DNA of 64,000 nucleotides from Protonemura montana (GCA_947568835.1 OX387608.1:8408001-8472000), one strand, 5' to 3'. Counted from the stretch's first letter, positions 25,016 through 37,659 are shown. A program made the numbers and translations. The notes: generated by a model not told the origin, from the sequence alone.

Positions 25016-26315
25016 CATCTAACTAAAATAATCAGGGTCAATAATTATTCAGTTATTTGAGTCAACAATTGAGTTGCGTTCAACAATGAGTTGTGTCTGT
25101 TATTTTTATTGGTGTTCAATTAAAAGTGCAGACTGTAGTAAAAAAAATCTTGACAAGTCTTCAGGAACATGCATACGTTCGATGAAATCAAATCGGTATG
25201 CAACCGCGTTTTTTTTCAGCCACCTTGGACTAAAACTGGCGTGGAAAGTTGAATTTAAGAACGTACGAAACGAAAAGAAATTCAAAGCTTACAACTTCAC
25301 CATGGGTTCTTTCATTAAGTTGTGTATATTTATAATATGTGTATTTGGTACGAAAATATTGAGGCGTTAGGTTCACGGAAAAATTCGTGGAAATTCTAAA
25401 CAAATATTTATATTTTATTTACGGCACTAAATGGCATTAAGGAAATGGAAATCAGAACTGAATCAGCCATTTGGTTTATAAAGCACAAAGAACTCATAAG
25501 TCAAAAACAAATGGGCACGGGATTAAAAGAATTTAAAATTCCGCTTGATATAATCGAAAAATCAACAAGAGTTTTGTGTATTTTTGACTTAGTTACCTTC
25601 GTAAGCCGGGTATTTGCTACGGACTGACGTCTCTCGAACCTGTCTCCTGTGCGTCTATCCCCTCTTCGTTCCTCGCAGCGTCTGGTGTGGCTCGTTGGGA
25701 CGCACCTAAGAGCACCAGCTAAGATTGGCGTCCTCCTAGGCGTCCTACTGACAAGGAGGGGAAGGCGTCTGGGTTAAAATATAGTGGGGCACTCCTGGAC
25801 TTATCAAGAGTGACGCAATTCTGTGCACGTTGGCACGCTTTGTTTTCTATTAAATTTGAAATGCAAACAGTAACTTTAGGAGCTTGGCACACTGTCAGAG
25901 ACATTAAAAGAGGGCGACAGCAGTGAGATAAAAAAAAATCAGGTGGAATGCGATGAAATTAATATGGATTTATTTTTTTCATTCTTGGCATTGGAAAAAA
26001 ATGGCTTTAACTCGTTTTACTGGTAAAATTAACCGAATCACACTGCAGACTTATATTACTTACTTTTTCGAAATATTTTCAAAACTTTTTCAAAACTTTT
26101 TCAGAAATGTTTATTTTATTTATTTATTTATTTATTAACTCCAAAATAACATATGGTATACAAAATTGATATACATGTTGTAGGAGATTCGCGATCCACC
26201 AATAAGATATCACATTAATACAATGTTTGTCAGCAATAAAATGTAAAAGCATAGATAATAACAATAAAAATAATAGAATTCACACCGTGTTTGTAAAGCA
26301 GTCATTAATATTATA

Positions 26316-26759
26316 TTATTATTATTATTTGTGGTGTTTAGCGACGCACTGTTTTGACAACTGGCCCTGCGGCACTGGTCTAATGGCGTCGGTGAATGAG
26401 TGGATGATGATGAGGATGATGATGAACCTAACCTAGCCTAGAAGGGAGGAGGGGAAACCCGATGCCGGCACGTAGCCTACTCCTGTCGAAAAGCACCAAG
26501 GGGACCACCGGCTTCACGTCCCTTCCGAAGGACGGTACAACTCGAACAACAGGATTCCTCCACAAATCCATGCTGTCGAGAGGTTGATAAGCAAGGCGAA
26601 TGAAGTTGCTGTACTAACTTTCATCCCTCCAACCTCTCTCCCGAACAGAACTGGTCATGTGTATAATGGTCACCCATTCAATACCTGACTCAGCGCAGTG
26701 TTGCTTAACTTCGGTGATCTAACGAGAACCGGTGTTTCCAACACGCCAAACCGTTCGGT
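26316..26759 (-). mobile_element. 5S rRNA-derived SINE, full-length copy with 12 bp target-site duplication
   Basis: This 444 bp reverse-oriented element is flanked by ATTAATATTATA at 26304-26315 and 26760-26771. Read on its own strand it starts ACCGAACGGTTTGGCGTG, then CCGGTTCTCGTTAGATCACC, GAAGTTAAGCAACACTGCGC and GGTATTGAATGGGTGACC. These align in order with the A-box/intermediate/C-box promoter of 5S rRNA (GAAGCTAAGCA...AGTACTTGGATGGGTGACC). A 300 bp body of unknown origin follows, with a GAT/CAT-rich tract and an end at GTCGCTAAACACCAC. The tail is an ATA/ATT-type simple repeat. It encodes no protein and would need a LINE partner to move. Confidence 0.9.
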
Positions 26760-26771
26760 ATTAATATTATA

Positions 26772-29697
26772 AAAACACTTTTCTAGTAAGTAAGATTTCA
26801 GGCCAGATTCGAACTGAGATGGCGAGTCCATTGTCTTAATATTGCCTGGTAATTTGTTGAAAATGGTTGGGCACGCTCCACATACTTGTTTGACAAACTT
26901 GGAGGTTCTATATTTGTTTACAAAAATGTCGAGCGTCTGTCTGGTGTCATGGTCATGTACATCCTTATTTACTTGTTGCCTTATTTACTTATTTACATCC
27001 TTATGTTTTGGAGATTGCGGTACCCCGCAGAATTTAGCGTAAGCAAAGCCGAAGTAACAAATAAATGCTTTTGAATAATAGAAATAAAATTCGAAAGCAA
27101 AGATTCTTTAACCTATTGCATTCAGCCGAATTGGTACCTACTTTTGGATTTTTCAAGTTCCCAAATTATGCAAGAAAAAAACGTTTGTTTCGTTTCATAC
27201 AAAATGAGACCAGATGAGATAGAGCGAAGTGTGTAAGATATGTGAGTCTTTCTTAGAATTGAACAAGAAATTGGGTACACCGTGAAGTGAACTGGGTTTA
27301 ATATTAAGAGGAAAAATTAATCTTTGCATTTTAGACGAGAATGAGCATGAGCTTAAGTTAGAAATAAACAAGAAAGAAATCAGATGTTTAGGGATTTTGG
27401 AAATGAATGTAGCAATGATCGAAGATGGAAAAAAAATCAAGGAGAGATTAAAAAACAACTATTTAGTATTTAGTCGTGTTTAGTTAGAGAACTCGGACAC
27501 TGTTTGCATTTTTTTAAATCCATTTAAATATATTAATATTATTAATAAACACTTCACACCTCGTGTTATTTTAAGGGAGCTTTTAAGGGCTGCCATTATT
27601 GGGTGATAAGCTGATTCATAAGAGAATGGATTTTGAGATTAAAAGTTACTTTTGATATCGTGCAAACGTTCAAGGCATTCGAAGAGTGTAGAATCGCTGG
27701 GCTGGTTTTGCGCCTGTAAAAAGAGAAGCTTGGCTAGTAAATAATGACTTACCCTTGTGGGAAAGAATGAGGAGTAGACACAGTATGTGAAGTTAACACA
27801 GTTTATTGTAATCAATTCGGAAGTACAAACTTATTATAAGAATCACTGAATGTAGTAAAGGTACAAGTTGAAGCGTGAGTCAAACTAATAGAGATCGATG
27901 GTCTTAGAAATAGCGTTCTATAAGGATGACTCCTTAACCAAGCACTTAGAAAGGAATGGAAACACGATATAAGGATGAATCCTAACTCGAGTGTTTTTTA
28001 AGGAGATAGTCTTGATTGAATGACTCCAATTAGAAATGTAGGAGATGTATCTTTGACCAGATTTCTTTAAGTTAGATCTTTCTTGCTTTCTACATTATAG
28101 TTTAGCGGTGTATTACAAGAGAGTGAACGAATTCGAATGACTGCCTGAGATCGAATGACTGCCTGAGAACGTGAATGACAGTTGTCAGTTCCTATACATG
28201 CGGTGCTAGGCTTTAACTGGTCGCGTGTGCTAAAATAACCTTTGCCATCGATGCCCTTTGATTAAGTCTATAGTTTGGCACAACAGCTCGTGATTTAGTA
28301 TTGACAGATCTAAGTCATGAGTACAGAGGCGAGTCATCGATGGTTATGTAAAACAATGTGACAATAACAATTTATATTAGGGGTCCTAGATTAAAATATG
28401 CCACCGCAGGTGCGCATTGTTACATTATCATGACGAGAACAATGAAATAGCTTCATTTGCCGAAATTCCATTTTAAGTCAAGTAAAATGTTTATTACAAC
28501 TGTACTACTTCCTGTCGCTGGTCAACCGTTGTGCATGATGCAATATTTTGGAATTTAATTGGTCGGCGTAATTTCAAAGCGTAAAAGTTAAGGGGGTTCG
28601 GGGTTGTATCACCTCCATCTTCTTTTTCTAGAGATTCAGGATACAAAATCAAATTTTTCGATTCAGAATCTGGAAGCAAGAAAAGAAAAATGCGAGTGAA
28701 AGAGTGTTTTTGACTATGCAGACATTTTAAATTTATTTTGGTTTTTAAATGCTATGGTTTCCATTAATACAATGAAGCTCACCAAGAGCCCCGCGGGTAT
28801 GACCAAGATATTAACATTTAAAAATCGGTTTTATCTTGCCTTGGTGTTTGGCAACCCGCGCTACATGGACGTGCATTACATTGCCGAATCTAAAAACTCT
28901 CAGGGGAGTGTTTTTCTTTTTCGTATTTTTCCCAGCTCACACCATTTATAGGTGAATAGCAAATCCTACACTCTCTGTTTTATTTATTTATTTTATTTTT
29001 CTTTTATTTTTTGATCATTCCAACGGTTTTGGCAACTGGAGAAAACTGAACTAGTGGAGGTGCCAGGTTTTCTAAGCTTGGATCGTCAACTTAAAACACG
29101 GCACCTCCATCAAAAAGCTGTTGTCGGGATTTCAGTTATTGGAATGGTTCCCACAGCCATAAAATATCTACATTTTCCATCCATGTATCGTTATGTTAAT
29201 GCTCGAGTAGTCAGGATCAAAAACTGGCCGATGAGAAAACAAAATATAAGAATTTATCGTTTAGTCAGCTGTTATTTTATCCCACCGTCTTCTGTATCAG
29301 AAGTAAATGTCCCCCCCCCCCCCCCCCCCACCCCCCCCCCCCCCCCCACCACAAATAAAAACACATCATAGAACCAGTTGGATACATTTTTTAATCAGGT
29401 CTAGCTTATAAGAATGCTATCTCGATCTACGTCGGTTTCTGATAAAGTTAAAAAATAATTAGACTTCTAGCTTATATATTTTTATTTATCACACTCTGAG
29501 CACTGAAAACTATCTAAATACTTCCCCTGCGTCATATGACTTTCCCTATTGCCTCACTTCCTACACCGGATCTCAAATACTCGTGAACCCACAGAACGCT
29601 TTTTGATTATACACCGCACTATCAAATAGCATAGCTTTTCCGCTCGAAAAGAGAAAAACCTATGCGTCAGACCTCTATTCATCTTTGAGGTTTATTC
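26772..29697. other. AT-rich non-genic stretch
   Basis: No gene is recognised. It contains the poly-C run at 29311-29347 and simple AT-rich sequence. The open frames here lack conserved motifs and splice context. Confidence 0.45.
29311..29347 (+). repeat. Poly-C run (about 37 bases, two A interruptions)
   Basis: This C-rich homopolymer, broken only by single A residues, is the longest such tract in the window and lies in gene-free sequence. Confidence 0.8.
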
Positions 29698-29708
29698 GAT
29701 CGGTTTGA

Positions 29709-30124
29709 TTATTATATTATTATTATTATTTGTGGTGTTTAACGACGCACTGTTTTGACATCTGGCCATGTGGCACTGGTCTAAGGGCGTCGGTGAATGA
29801 GTAGATGAGGATGAGAATGATGATGAACTTAACCTATCCTAGAAGGGAGTAGGGGAAACCTGCTACTCCTGTCGAAGAGCATTAAGGGGACCACCGGCTT
29901 ACAACTCAAACAGCAGGATTCCTCCACAAATCCATGCTGTCGAGAGGTTGATAAGCAAGGCGAATAAAGTTGCTGTACTAACTTTCATCCCTCCAACCTT
30001 TCTCCCGAACATAACTGGTCATGTGTATGATGGTCACCTATCAAATACCTGACTCAGTGCAGTGTTGCTGAACTTCGGTGATCTAACGAGAATCGGTGTT
30101 TCCAGCACGCCGAACCGTTCGGTA
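29709..30124 (-). mobile_element. 5S-derived SINE with 11 bp target-site duplication
   Basis: This 416 bp reverse-oriented copy is flanked by GATCGGTTTGA at 29698-29708 and 30125-30135. It has the full head and body, with a small internal deletion in the block around GGCTTACAACTC, where the usual GTCCCTTCCGAAGGACGG is lost. Its head faces the head of the copy at 30150. Confidence 0.9.
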
Positions 30125-30149
30125 GATCGGTTTGACGAGAGATGGGAAG

Positions 30150-30452
30150 GACGGTTCTCGTGAGATCACCGAAGTTAAGCAACACTGCGCTGGGTCAGAA
30201 TTGGATGGGTGACCATCAGACACATGACCAGTTCTATTCGGTAGAGAGGTTGAAAGGATGAAAGTTAGTACAGCAACTTCATTCGCTTTGCTTATCATCT
30301 CTCGACAGCATGGATTTGTGGAGGAATCATGTTGCTGGCGTTGTACTGTTCTTTGGAAGGGACGTTAAGCCAGTGGTCTCCTTGGTGCACTTTGACAGAA
30401 GTAGGCTACATGCCGGCACCGGTTTCCCCACCCTCTTGTTTAGGCTATTCTT
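30150..30452 (+). mobile_element. 5S-derived SINE, 3'-truncated, head-to-head with its neighbour
   Basis: It begins ACGGTTCTCGTGAGATCACC and GAAGTTAAGCAACACTGCGC, with the C-box region GAATTGGATGGGTGACCATC intact. The body continues to GTTTAGGCTATTC and then stops. Only 25 bp separate it from the preceding reverse-oriented copy, so the two heads form an inverted pair. Confidence 0.85.
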
Positions 30453-31737
30453 TTCGTAACCGTGATTCCATGATTTGACTAGCGCCAAATGACTCATGAC
30501 GCCACCAGACCGAAGTCGAGTGCTCAGCAAGACTGCACGGCTGCAGAGGGTTTCAAGAGTGTGGTACGCGTACCCCCTGGGGTACGGGAAGAGTTTAGTG
30601 GGGGTGCACTTTTCTATAGCTTGAGCTCCACATAACTACTAGACACATTTCAGAATAGTATTTTTTTAATTTTAAGCATGGGGAATCCCACGGATTGAAT
30701 GATTATGTGTCCATGCATTTTTGTCATCTGTAACTATCCATAATTTTCTCAGCTTTCCAATGTATGTATATATATTTATACACATATACATCCTTTTGTT
30801 GTGAGTGGAAATAGGCAGGATTTTTGCATTACTTGTAGCATTGAATTTATAGACACAAACAGAGAGAGCGAGCATAACATTGTGTCTTAGCATCTACTAC
30901 GGTTATTGATTAAAGTTAGCTTTTGATACTTTACAAAACATTATTAACTTTGCAAACTTTAGAAGGAGATAGCAAAATCACTAACTTGCAGATAGTTTAT
31001 TTGAATATAATAAAAATCCAATTCCAATCTCCGAACTGTTTCCAAAAATGGTGCTCCTATTCTGAATCCAAAAATCATATCCAAAAATAAGACAGTTAAA
31101 TAAAACTTGATCTTTAATTAATATTTACATACATTTTTAGATTCCATCGCTCTACTGCTTACTCCGCTACTTTTTTCTACCTGGAAGCTACAATCATTAG
31201 TAACGGCTAGCTTTCGGCTAAATTAGCAATTATGTAGCAGTTAGTAGAAAAGATGCTGTAGGAAAAGAGTGCCTTTAATCTAGGATCTTTGTAGCGACTA
31301 CTTCGTTGTCTACATCCAGCTGAATAATTTTTGTGTCAGTTTGCATCATCATTCAGTTTGTATCAGTTTGTATCATTTTTATATCAAGGGTATTTTGTTA
31401 GAAACGTACAGAAAGGACAACTTTACTTTCCTATTGCTTTAGCTCAATTTATTTGGTTGCTGGAAATGGGTAAGGCGGTAAGCTGTTAGCTCTAAGCACC
31501 ATTTTAGCTATCACATTCTTTTCACAATAAAGTTTGAAAATAATTTGTATTTGGCGCTAAACCTGCCTTACCAATCGCAGGCCGTACGTATCTGTCAGTA
31601 AGAAAATGGCGTTGACGTAGTGCTGTGGGGGCGAAACTTTTAGACAAAAAAGTCAAAATTGTTAGTAGACGGGTATAAAGATGCCACTTTTATTGCTGTT
31701 ATGATACGAAATAAATTTTCTTGTTAATATTGGCACG
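30453..31737. other. Region upstream of STRIP1
   Basis: This is AT-rich sequence leading to the STRIP1 start codon. The STRIP1 promoter and 5' UTR must lie near its right end, but no clear TATA box or initiator could be fixed. No exon was recognised. Confidence 0.45.
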
Positions 31738-34700
31738 ATGGACGCTAACGGGAACGGCAAGCGCGGTATCCCGAAGCTAAGGGATCTGTTCAGCCGTCAG
31801 AGGAACGACTCTGACAGTGGACCAGACTGCCCAGACCTGGAATTTCTCTACGACGATGCGGATTCAATAGAAAATGAAATTGCAGAGCTTTACAGTTACA
31901 CCGAACAGCCCGAGTTTCAACTCAACCTTAAGGCTTTTGAAGACCAGATGAAAGCTTATAAGCTTGGCCCATACTGGCACAAACTCACGGAAAACCAACA
32001 CAGATCGATCGTAATGAAGCTCCTGGACCAACTCGAAGTGTCGAACAAGGTTCTCCGCATGAAGTCTGCACGATGTGTACTCTACTTGGCCCAGGGCTGC
32101 TGGTCGGAAGCACAGTCAGATGCCGAACAGCAAGCGAAGGCTCGACAAAACGTAGTTTTACTCTGCCAGTGCGGGGTTTTTGCTGCATTTGTTGAACTAT
32201 TAAACATTGAAATCGAAAACAGTACTGCAGCATCAACAGCTTTACGAAAACTTGCTGTAAGTCTGGCAGACTCAACAGATCTACGCGTAATTCTAAACGT
32301 TCTCTACATAATGGTGGAAGTAATGCGACTGGAACGCGAAGATGACTCTGAGGAATTCAGAGCACACCGCGAGTCATTCAAATCAGAGCTCGGGATGACG
32401 TACACTGATGAGCTGATTGCGGTCAAGCTTCTTGGCATGGTCACCAGATTTTGTTCAGGATCTGCTCCTCACTTTCCGATGAAGAAAGTGCTTCTCTTGC
32501 TTTGGAAGGTTTGTAATTGTCAGAATTTGGCACATTCTTAAATATTTTAAATCGATGGGGTTGGTTTTATTATTTTAATCAAACTCAGGTAAGCAGTAAA
32601 TGTATTAGGTTGTGGCACAGTGCTTATTTTTACAATAAATGGCTTTAGGTTAAGATTTCTATTCAACATATAATCACTTCATAGTCTGCATCTACTCTTG
32701 TCATTAGATACCTACCGCTTAGCTTTTGACAAAGAGACAGTACATTCCGTGAAGAGACTGGCACCTACTCTCTGGTCTTCATGGCACAACCTATCCAGTA
32801 GCAAAGCTAAATGTGCACATAGGGAGGGAAGAACAAAACCAAAGAAATTGCATTGTTTGCTACTTCAAAGTAGTTATTTGTATAAGACTACTTTTAAAAT
32901 TAATACTGAAAAATAAAATTCCATGTCTAGTTCAATTCCCCAGTGTTGATGAGATAAAATAAAGGTAACAGACCACCTTCAACCATTGTGCAGGTTGTGC
33001 TTGTATCGGTCGGCGGCACGGCAAGTTTGCGCTCAACAAAACGCGAATACCGCGAGGCAGCTGGGTTGACCATCGCGCAGGATACGATGGAAGTGGCGCG
33101 GACGATGCGGGCATCATCACCGCCCGCCTCCGCCGCAGACCTGCTTGAGGCACAGAATCAGAAGCGGTCGAACAGGCCATTCCGGCGCGCGCTTATAAAG
33201 CAGTCGTCGCTTGACGAGCAGATGGGCATGGATTTTGAGAACCAGGACGTCGACAGCGAGGAAATCGACCAGATGCAGGAGTACCAGGTAGGCTTTTGGA
33301 AATAGTATGTATTTCTAACTAATAAATTGCGCGCTTTACGTGGTTATAATTACCGTTTGCTGCTAAACATCCAAAGGCTCAAAAATGTTAGATGTGTGCC
33401 TTAGAAGAACTGCTTCAGACATGTGTATTTCAAGAATAGAGGCCTCTGTTTCTTATTAAGATGAACAGTGGTCCTAGAGGTTAAATTCTCGCTCCTTTGA
33501 CGTAGTCCTTTAAGTAGACGTAGACTTTAGTTAGTAACTTATAAATAGGGAGTACAAACACAATAAAGTCGAAAAAAGTCCTAGCTATTTTTACATTCAT
33601 AGCTTTTTCCTACTTAAAAGATCTCGACTTTCACCCACTTCTGCTAACGTCCTTCCACCAAGACCATGCTCCCAGGTATTAAAATGAAACCTGACCTTAC
33701 CCCAATGTATTCTGTTTGTGCTGACAGGAACAGCTTGAGGAGCGGCCAGACACCCCTGTAGCCCCGCCCAAGGGCAAGGGCCTGCCATGGACACCCAAGG
33801 CACGGCAGAAAGACCTTGACTTGTTCCTGGAAAACACCCGACTCAAGTTCGTCGGCTTTGCACTGCAAGGTAAGCTCAACGAAAAGAACATCAACAGCAA
33901 AGGCTTGCAGCCTCAGGTTCCTTTCCCTATAAGTAGGACAGTAAGAAGGACAGTTAACCTTGAGAATGATAAAAATGAAAATTGAAATGTCTCCATACTG
34001 ACTGACTGCTATGTGAGCATACAACTTGTTGATTAACCCAAGAAATGTGTCGGCGCTGTGTCGCAGTTGGTCAAATACCACGGTTTCTTGTCCTCGACCT
34101 AATGGTCGTCACCCATCCGACACCTGTCTGAGCACTGTGTTGCTTAACCTCTAGGCGATCGAGTCTCCCTGGCTGGACTGCCTCAGCCGATCCACGAAGG
34201 CGTCAAGGTGCTGAAGCAGAACATGTACTTGTCGCTGGCCGAAACGCAGATTACAAAGGAGGAGGAGATTGCCCGGAATCCCATCTCGACGCTTGAGCCA
34301 AACTTCTTGCTAAATCCTGCTGAAGTGCTCTACCAGGTGAGTGCATGATAGAAATCGATGGATTTATCTGGCAAAATTGTTCGCTGCGCAGTCAATGTGG
34401 GTGGGAAATAAGTCTAGAGTTTATATTAGACTAAGATTTGTCAAATCAGGGAAGTGTTTCATAGCATATGGGAGCAGGTGACTATCACTGTTGCCTTTGT
34501 GGTGACGATTCCATGACAGTGAACTATTTAAACCTGGCATTTGAGGGAAAGTTGCCAGAGTCCACACAAAACTCCTCTATTTCTTTCAGATTTAGTTTAA
34601 AGATGTCTGTGACTTGACTTTCAGCCAATTGACAAGTTATACCTTGAAGGTATAACCTTAATTTGTTTGATAACCAATAGTTGCAAATGCTGCTGAATGA

Positions 34701-37659
34701 TTGACTCATAAATGGCATACCTGACAAAGAAGGCACTGTCAACAAGGTGAGAAGTCATAGTGAAGACAACGCTCTTCCTCCGCAGGGAATGCTATCAAAC
34801 CTGCCACAGTACATGATCGCGCTGCTGAAGATCCTCCTCGCCGCAGCACCCACCTCCAAGGCAAAGACTGACTCGATCAACATTATGGCCGACGTGCTAC
34901 CCGAGGAAATGCCGATGACTGTGCTGCAGTCTATGAAGCTCGGCATCGATGTCAATCGTCACAAGGAGATCATCGTGAAGGCTGTGTCTGCTATCTTGCT
35001 GCTGCTGCTCAAGCACTTCAAGCTCAACCACGTCTACCAGTTCGAGTTCATGTCGCAGCATTTGGTGAGCTGGTTGCCATTGAGCATGTTTCTTGAACTA
35101 AATGATCGTTGATCTGGTCAGCAGTCTAGCTGATTACATCTAGCCTCAAGCATTTTCTGAGAAATATCAATTTTATTTATTGATTATTTCCTTGGCTTTC
35201 CATTAACCTTTGTCAGTTCTATTACAGAACTAAATGTTCTGCACGATGAAAACTAAAACTCCATATACCTAGTCGATATAAACTGTGCTCAGCATAAACG
35301 GTATAAGCATCTCATTTGGATTTTAGACAATTCTCTAACATTTAAACCTCCCTTTTCTTTGTGGTAAACTAGACCTGCTCTCTCATTTGGGTCTAAGGAG
35401 GTACTACTAATGTTGGAGAATTGTCTAAGTAAAATAAATCTGCTTAAACCTTCCCAAACCTACTTTTACAATGTACCTGAATTGGCAGTGCCAATTAACC
35501 AAAAGAAAGCAGGGTCTATCCTGGGTTTTGTTTTTGTTTGGAGTAATAGTGAAATGTGTGTAAATTGACACCCTGAAATGTAAGAAGTGATCAAATTCAT
35601 TAAATTATAACAAATTAATAAATATTAGAGTATCTTCTCAAGTCAAACCCCATGTTTTAAATAGGAATAATTTTACTTTTTACAATGACTGACTTTTATT
35701 TTATGCTCCATTTCTGCCTTGCGTAGGTATTTGCAAACTGCATCCCGCTGGTCTTGAAGTTTTTCAATCAAAACATCATGGCCTACGTTGGGGCAAAGAA
35801 CACGATCCCCATCTTGGACTTCCCTTCTTGTGTTATCGGTGACCAACCAGAGCTCACTGCGGAGAGGTCAGTAGGGGCTTCTTGTAGCCAAAACTAGATC
35901 TATGACAAACGTTTCGCTCTGAGCTTACGTAAACATACCTTGGTCGGCAGCTTGGAGATTGGCGACAGCCTGCCATTCGCCTGGCGCAACGTATTCTCGT
36001 GCATCAACCTTCTGCGCATCCTCAACAAGTTGACCAAGTGGAAACACTCGCGAATCATGATGCTGGTACGTTAACTGATATTCTTTTGTTGAGAAATATC
36101 GTCGTTGCATTACTGCCCCCGTTGCTCGATATTGCCTGGTACTGTACTGCCATAGTGCTTATGTTAAACTGTCTTTGCAAAAAATGACTTCCAAATGGCT
36201 ACTTTACCAACAAAAATGTTGGTTGCATCTAGGCTGAGTCACTGTCGTTTTGATTGATATGACATTTAATTTTGTTATTTCTTGCATATTACCTGCATTT
36301 GAGACTGATTTATGCTCAATTAATCTTAATTAATCAACGATTGATATGTATATATCGATATCGATATATCGAGTTATAACTATTTAATTGTAGAGGTTTG
36401 CTAAAAAGGACAGTCACAAGGGTATTACCTGCCGCTACCGTATATCGTAAATCAAGTCCCAAAAAGCAACTGCCTTTATTAAACTAGAATTTCAAAGAGA
36501 CTGCGCTTTGCAGGTGGTGTTTAAGTCGGCACCGATCCTCAAGCGCACGTTAAAGGTGAGACACGCACTCACCCAGCTGTACGTGCTCAAGCTGCTCAAG
36601 ATGCAGACCAAGTACCTCGGCAGGCAGTGGCGTAAGTCAAACATGAAGACCATGAGCGCCATCTACCAGAAAGTGCGCCACCGGCTGAACGATGACTGGG
36701 CGTATGGTAATGACCTCGATGCTCGGCCTTGGGACTTTCAGGTGAGTGGGTGACGGCGTTTGCATAGCGTGTCCGTACTCTGTTGGTTGTAAGAACAAGG
36801 ATACGAGACGTTGGGCACAGTTCCGAAGATGATTGTGCCAAACGCAGATGAAACTTAGGCACCAGCCAAACATGATGGTTTTTAGACTCATGTCTACTTG
36901 ATGTCTACCAGCCAAACAGTTTCCACTTTTAACACCCAACCATGGCTCTGAACCACTTTGCCTTGCCAATTATTAGTGTCCAGTTAAAATAAATAAAATC
37001 CGGTTACAATAAAAATGGATGTATCTGATTGGCTGGGCTCACGGAGATTTATCTTAAATTAATCTTTTCCACGCGGTGCAATAGCAATACTATTACCACT
37101 TTCTACATCTGTAACTTGCATACCATTTATGTGGACATTGAAAAACTGGCTGCTAGTTGGATTGAAAATGTAATGTGTAAAAGAAGCCATAAAGTAATGC
37201 ATTTGTTCAATTTATCAGAAAAACATTGTTAATGATTTTTTAAAAATCCTGCTTCTCTAGAATATTTCTAGTTACTATATTTGCAGCTTCTGGCCAAGGA
37301 TTCTCTGTTAGAATTATCCTTGTATTTAAAAAATGTAAATCAAATGTTTCTAGGTAGGAACTATTACAAACATCATTTGCATTGATGCCCATGCTTGTGA
37401 GTGCACATTCCCCCCTTATCTGACATCGCCGTGCTTGCCTTAGGCTGAAGAGTGCGCCCTCCGTGCGTGCGTCGACCGCTTCAACAACCGCCGCTACAAC
37501 GCTGGCTCGCGCGACCCCGACTACCAACCCGGCGACAACGACATCACAAGCGTCCTCGGCCAGCCGTTCGACCTCACCGACCATTTCAAACAACACTACG
37601 AGGTGTGGCTTCATCGCGAGGTGTACCAACCGCCCGCAATCGCTGCCGCCGAAGGCTAG
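31738..37659 (+). CDS. STRIP1: Striatin-interacting protein 1/2 orthologue (STRIP, FAM40), STRIPAK core subunit
   Basis: Nine exons join in phase: 31738-32508, 32994-33287, 33728-33869, 34155-34336, 34786-35064, 35727-35866, 35951-36065, 36514-36741 and 37444-37659. They give 788 residues against roughly 830 in vertebrate STRIP1. The start is the first ATG of an exon opening MDANGNGKRGIPKLRDLFSR. The N-terminal half is the N1221 region (FQLNLKAFEDQMKAYKLGPY, SPPASAADLLEAQ). The C-terminal half is the DUF3402 region (LPQYMIALLKILLAAAPTSK, QWRKSNMKTMSAIYQKVRHR). STRIP is an armadillo-like scaffold that holds striatin, PP2A and GCKIII kinases together in STRIPAK, which acts on Hippo signalling, cytoskeleton and endosome transport. 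The acidic linker in exon 2 is shorter than in vertebrates. The exon 4 acceptor overlaps a SINE-like fragment (see 34099-34165). A possible poly(A) signal AATAAA lies at 39030-39035. Confidence 0.97.
34099..34165 (-). mobile_element. 5S-derived SINE head fragment at the STRIP1 exon 4 acceptor
   Basis: CTAATGGTCGTCACCCATCC followed by ACACCTG...TGTGTTGCTTAACCTC matches the reversed SINE head (AATGGTCACCCATTCAATAC, GTGTTGCTTAACTTCGGTGA) over about 45 aligned bases. The match runs to the AG of the exon 4 acceptor (exon starts 34155) and weakly into the first bases of the exon. Confidence 0.6.
35324..35427. repeat. Short foldback in STRIP1 intron 5
   Basis: Arms TAGACAATTCTCTAACAT (35324-35341) and ATGTTGGAGAATTGTCTA (35410-35427) are inverted, with one mismatch around a 68 bp loop. 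The size and arms suit a small inverted-repeat element. No duplication of the target was confirmed. Confidence 0.55.
36230..36405 (+). repeat. Dispersed repeat, family Y, copy 2
   Basis: It matches 20339-20505 in the same orientation (GAGTCACTGTCGTTT, GACATTTAATTT). It contains TATATATCGATATCGATATA and lies in STRIP1 intron 7, upstream of exon 8. Confidence 0.6.

Larger units (their letters stand above)
18381..26303. other. Gene-poor region
   Basis: No confidently recognisable gene lies here. Contents listed separately are a SINE fragment, family X and Y repeats, a tandem duplication at 22183-22390, poly-G/poly-C runs (near 18760, 19408, 23717 and 24601) and an exon-like stretch at 22853-23071. 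The remaining AT-rich sequence shows only short, unconvincing reading frames. Confidence 0.5.

Noticed and set aside
30150-30250. Possible functional 5S rRNA gene
   Set aside because: Only the promoter-bearing part of 5S is matched, the ends of the mature 5S RNA are missing and the sequence continues into the SINE body.
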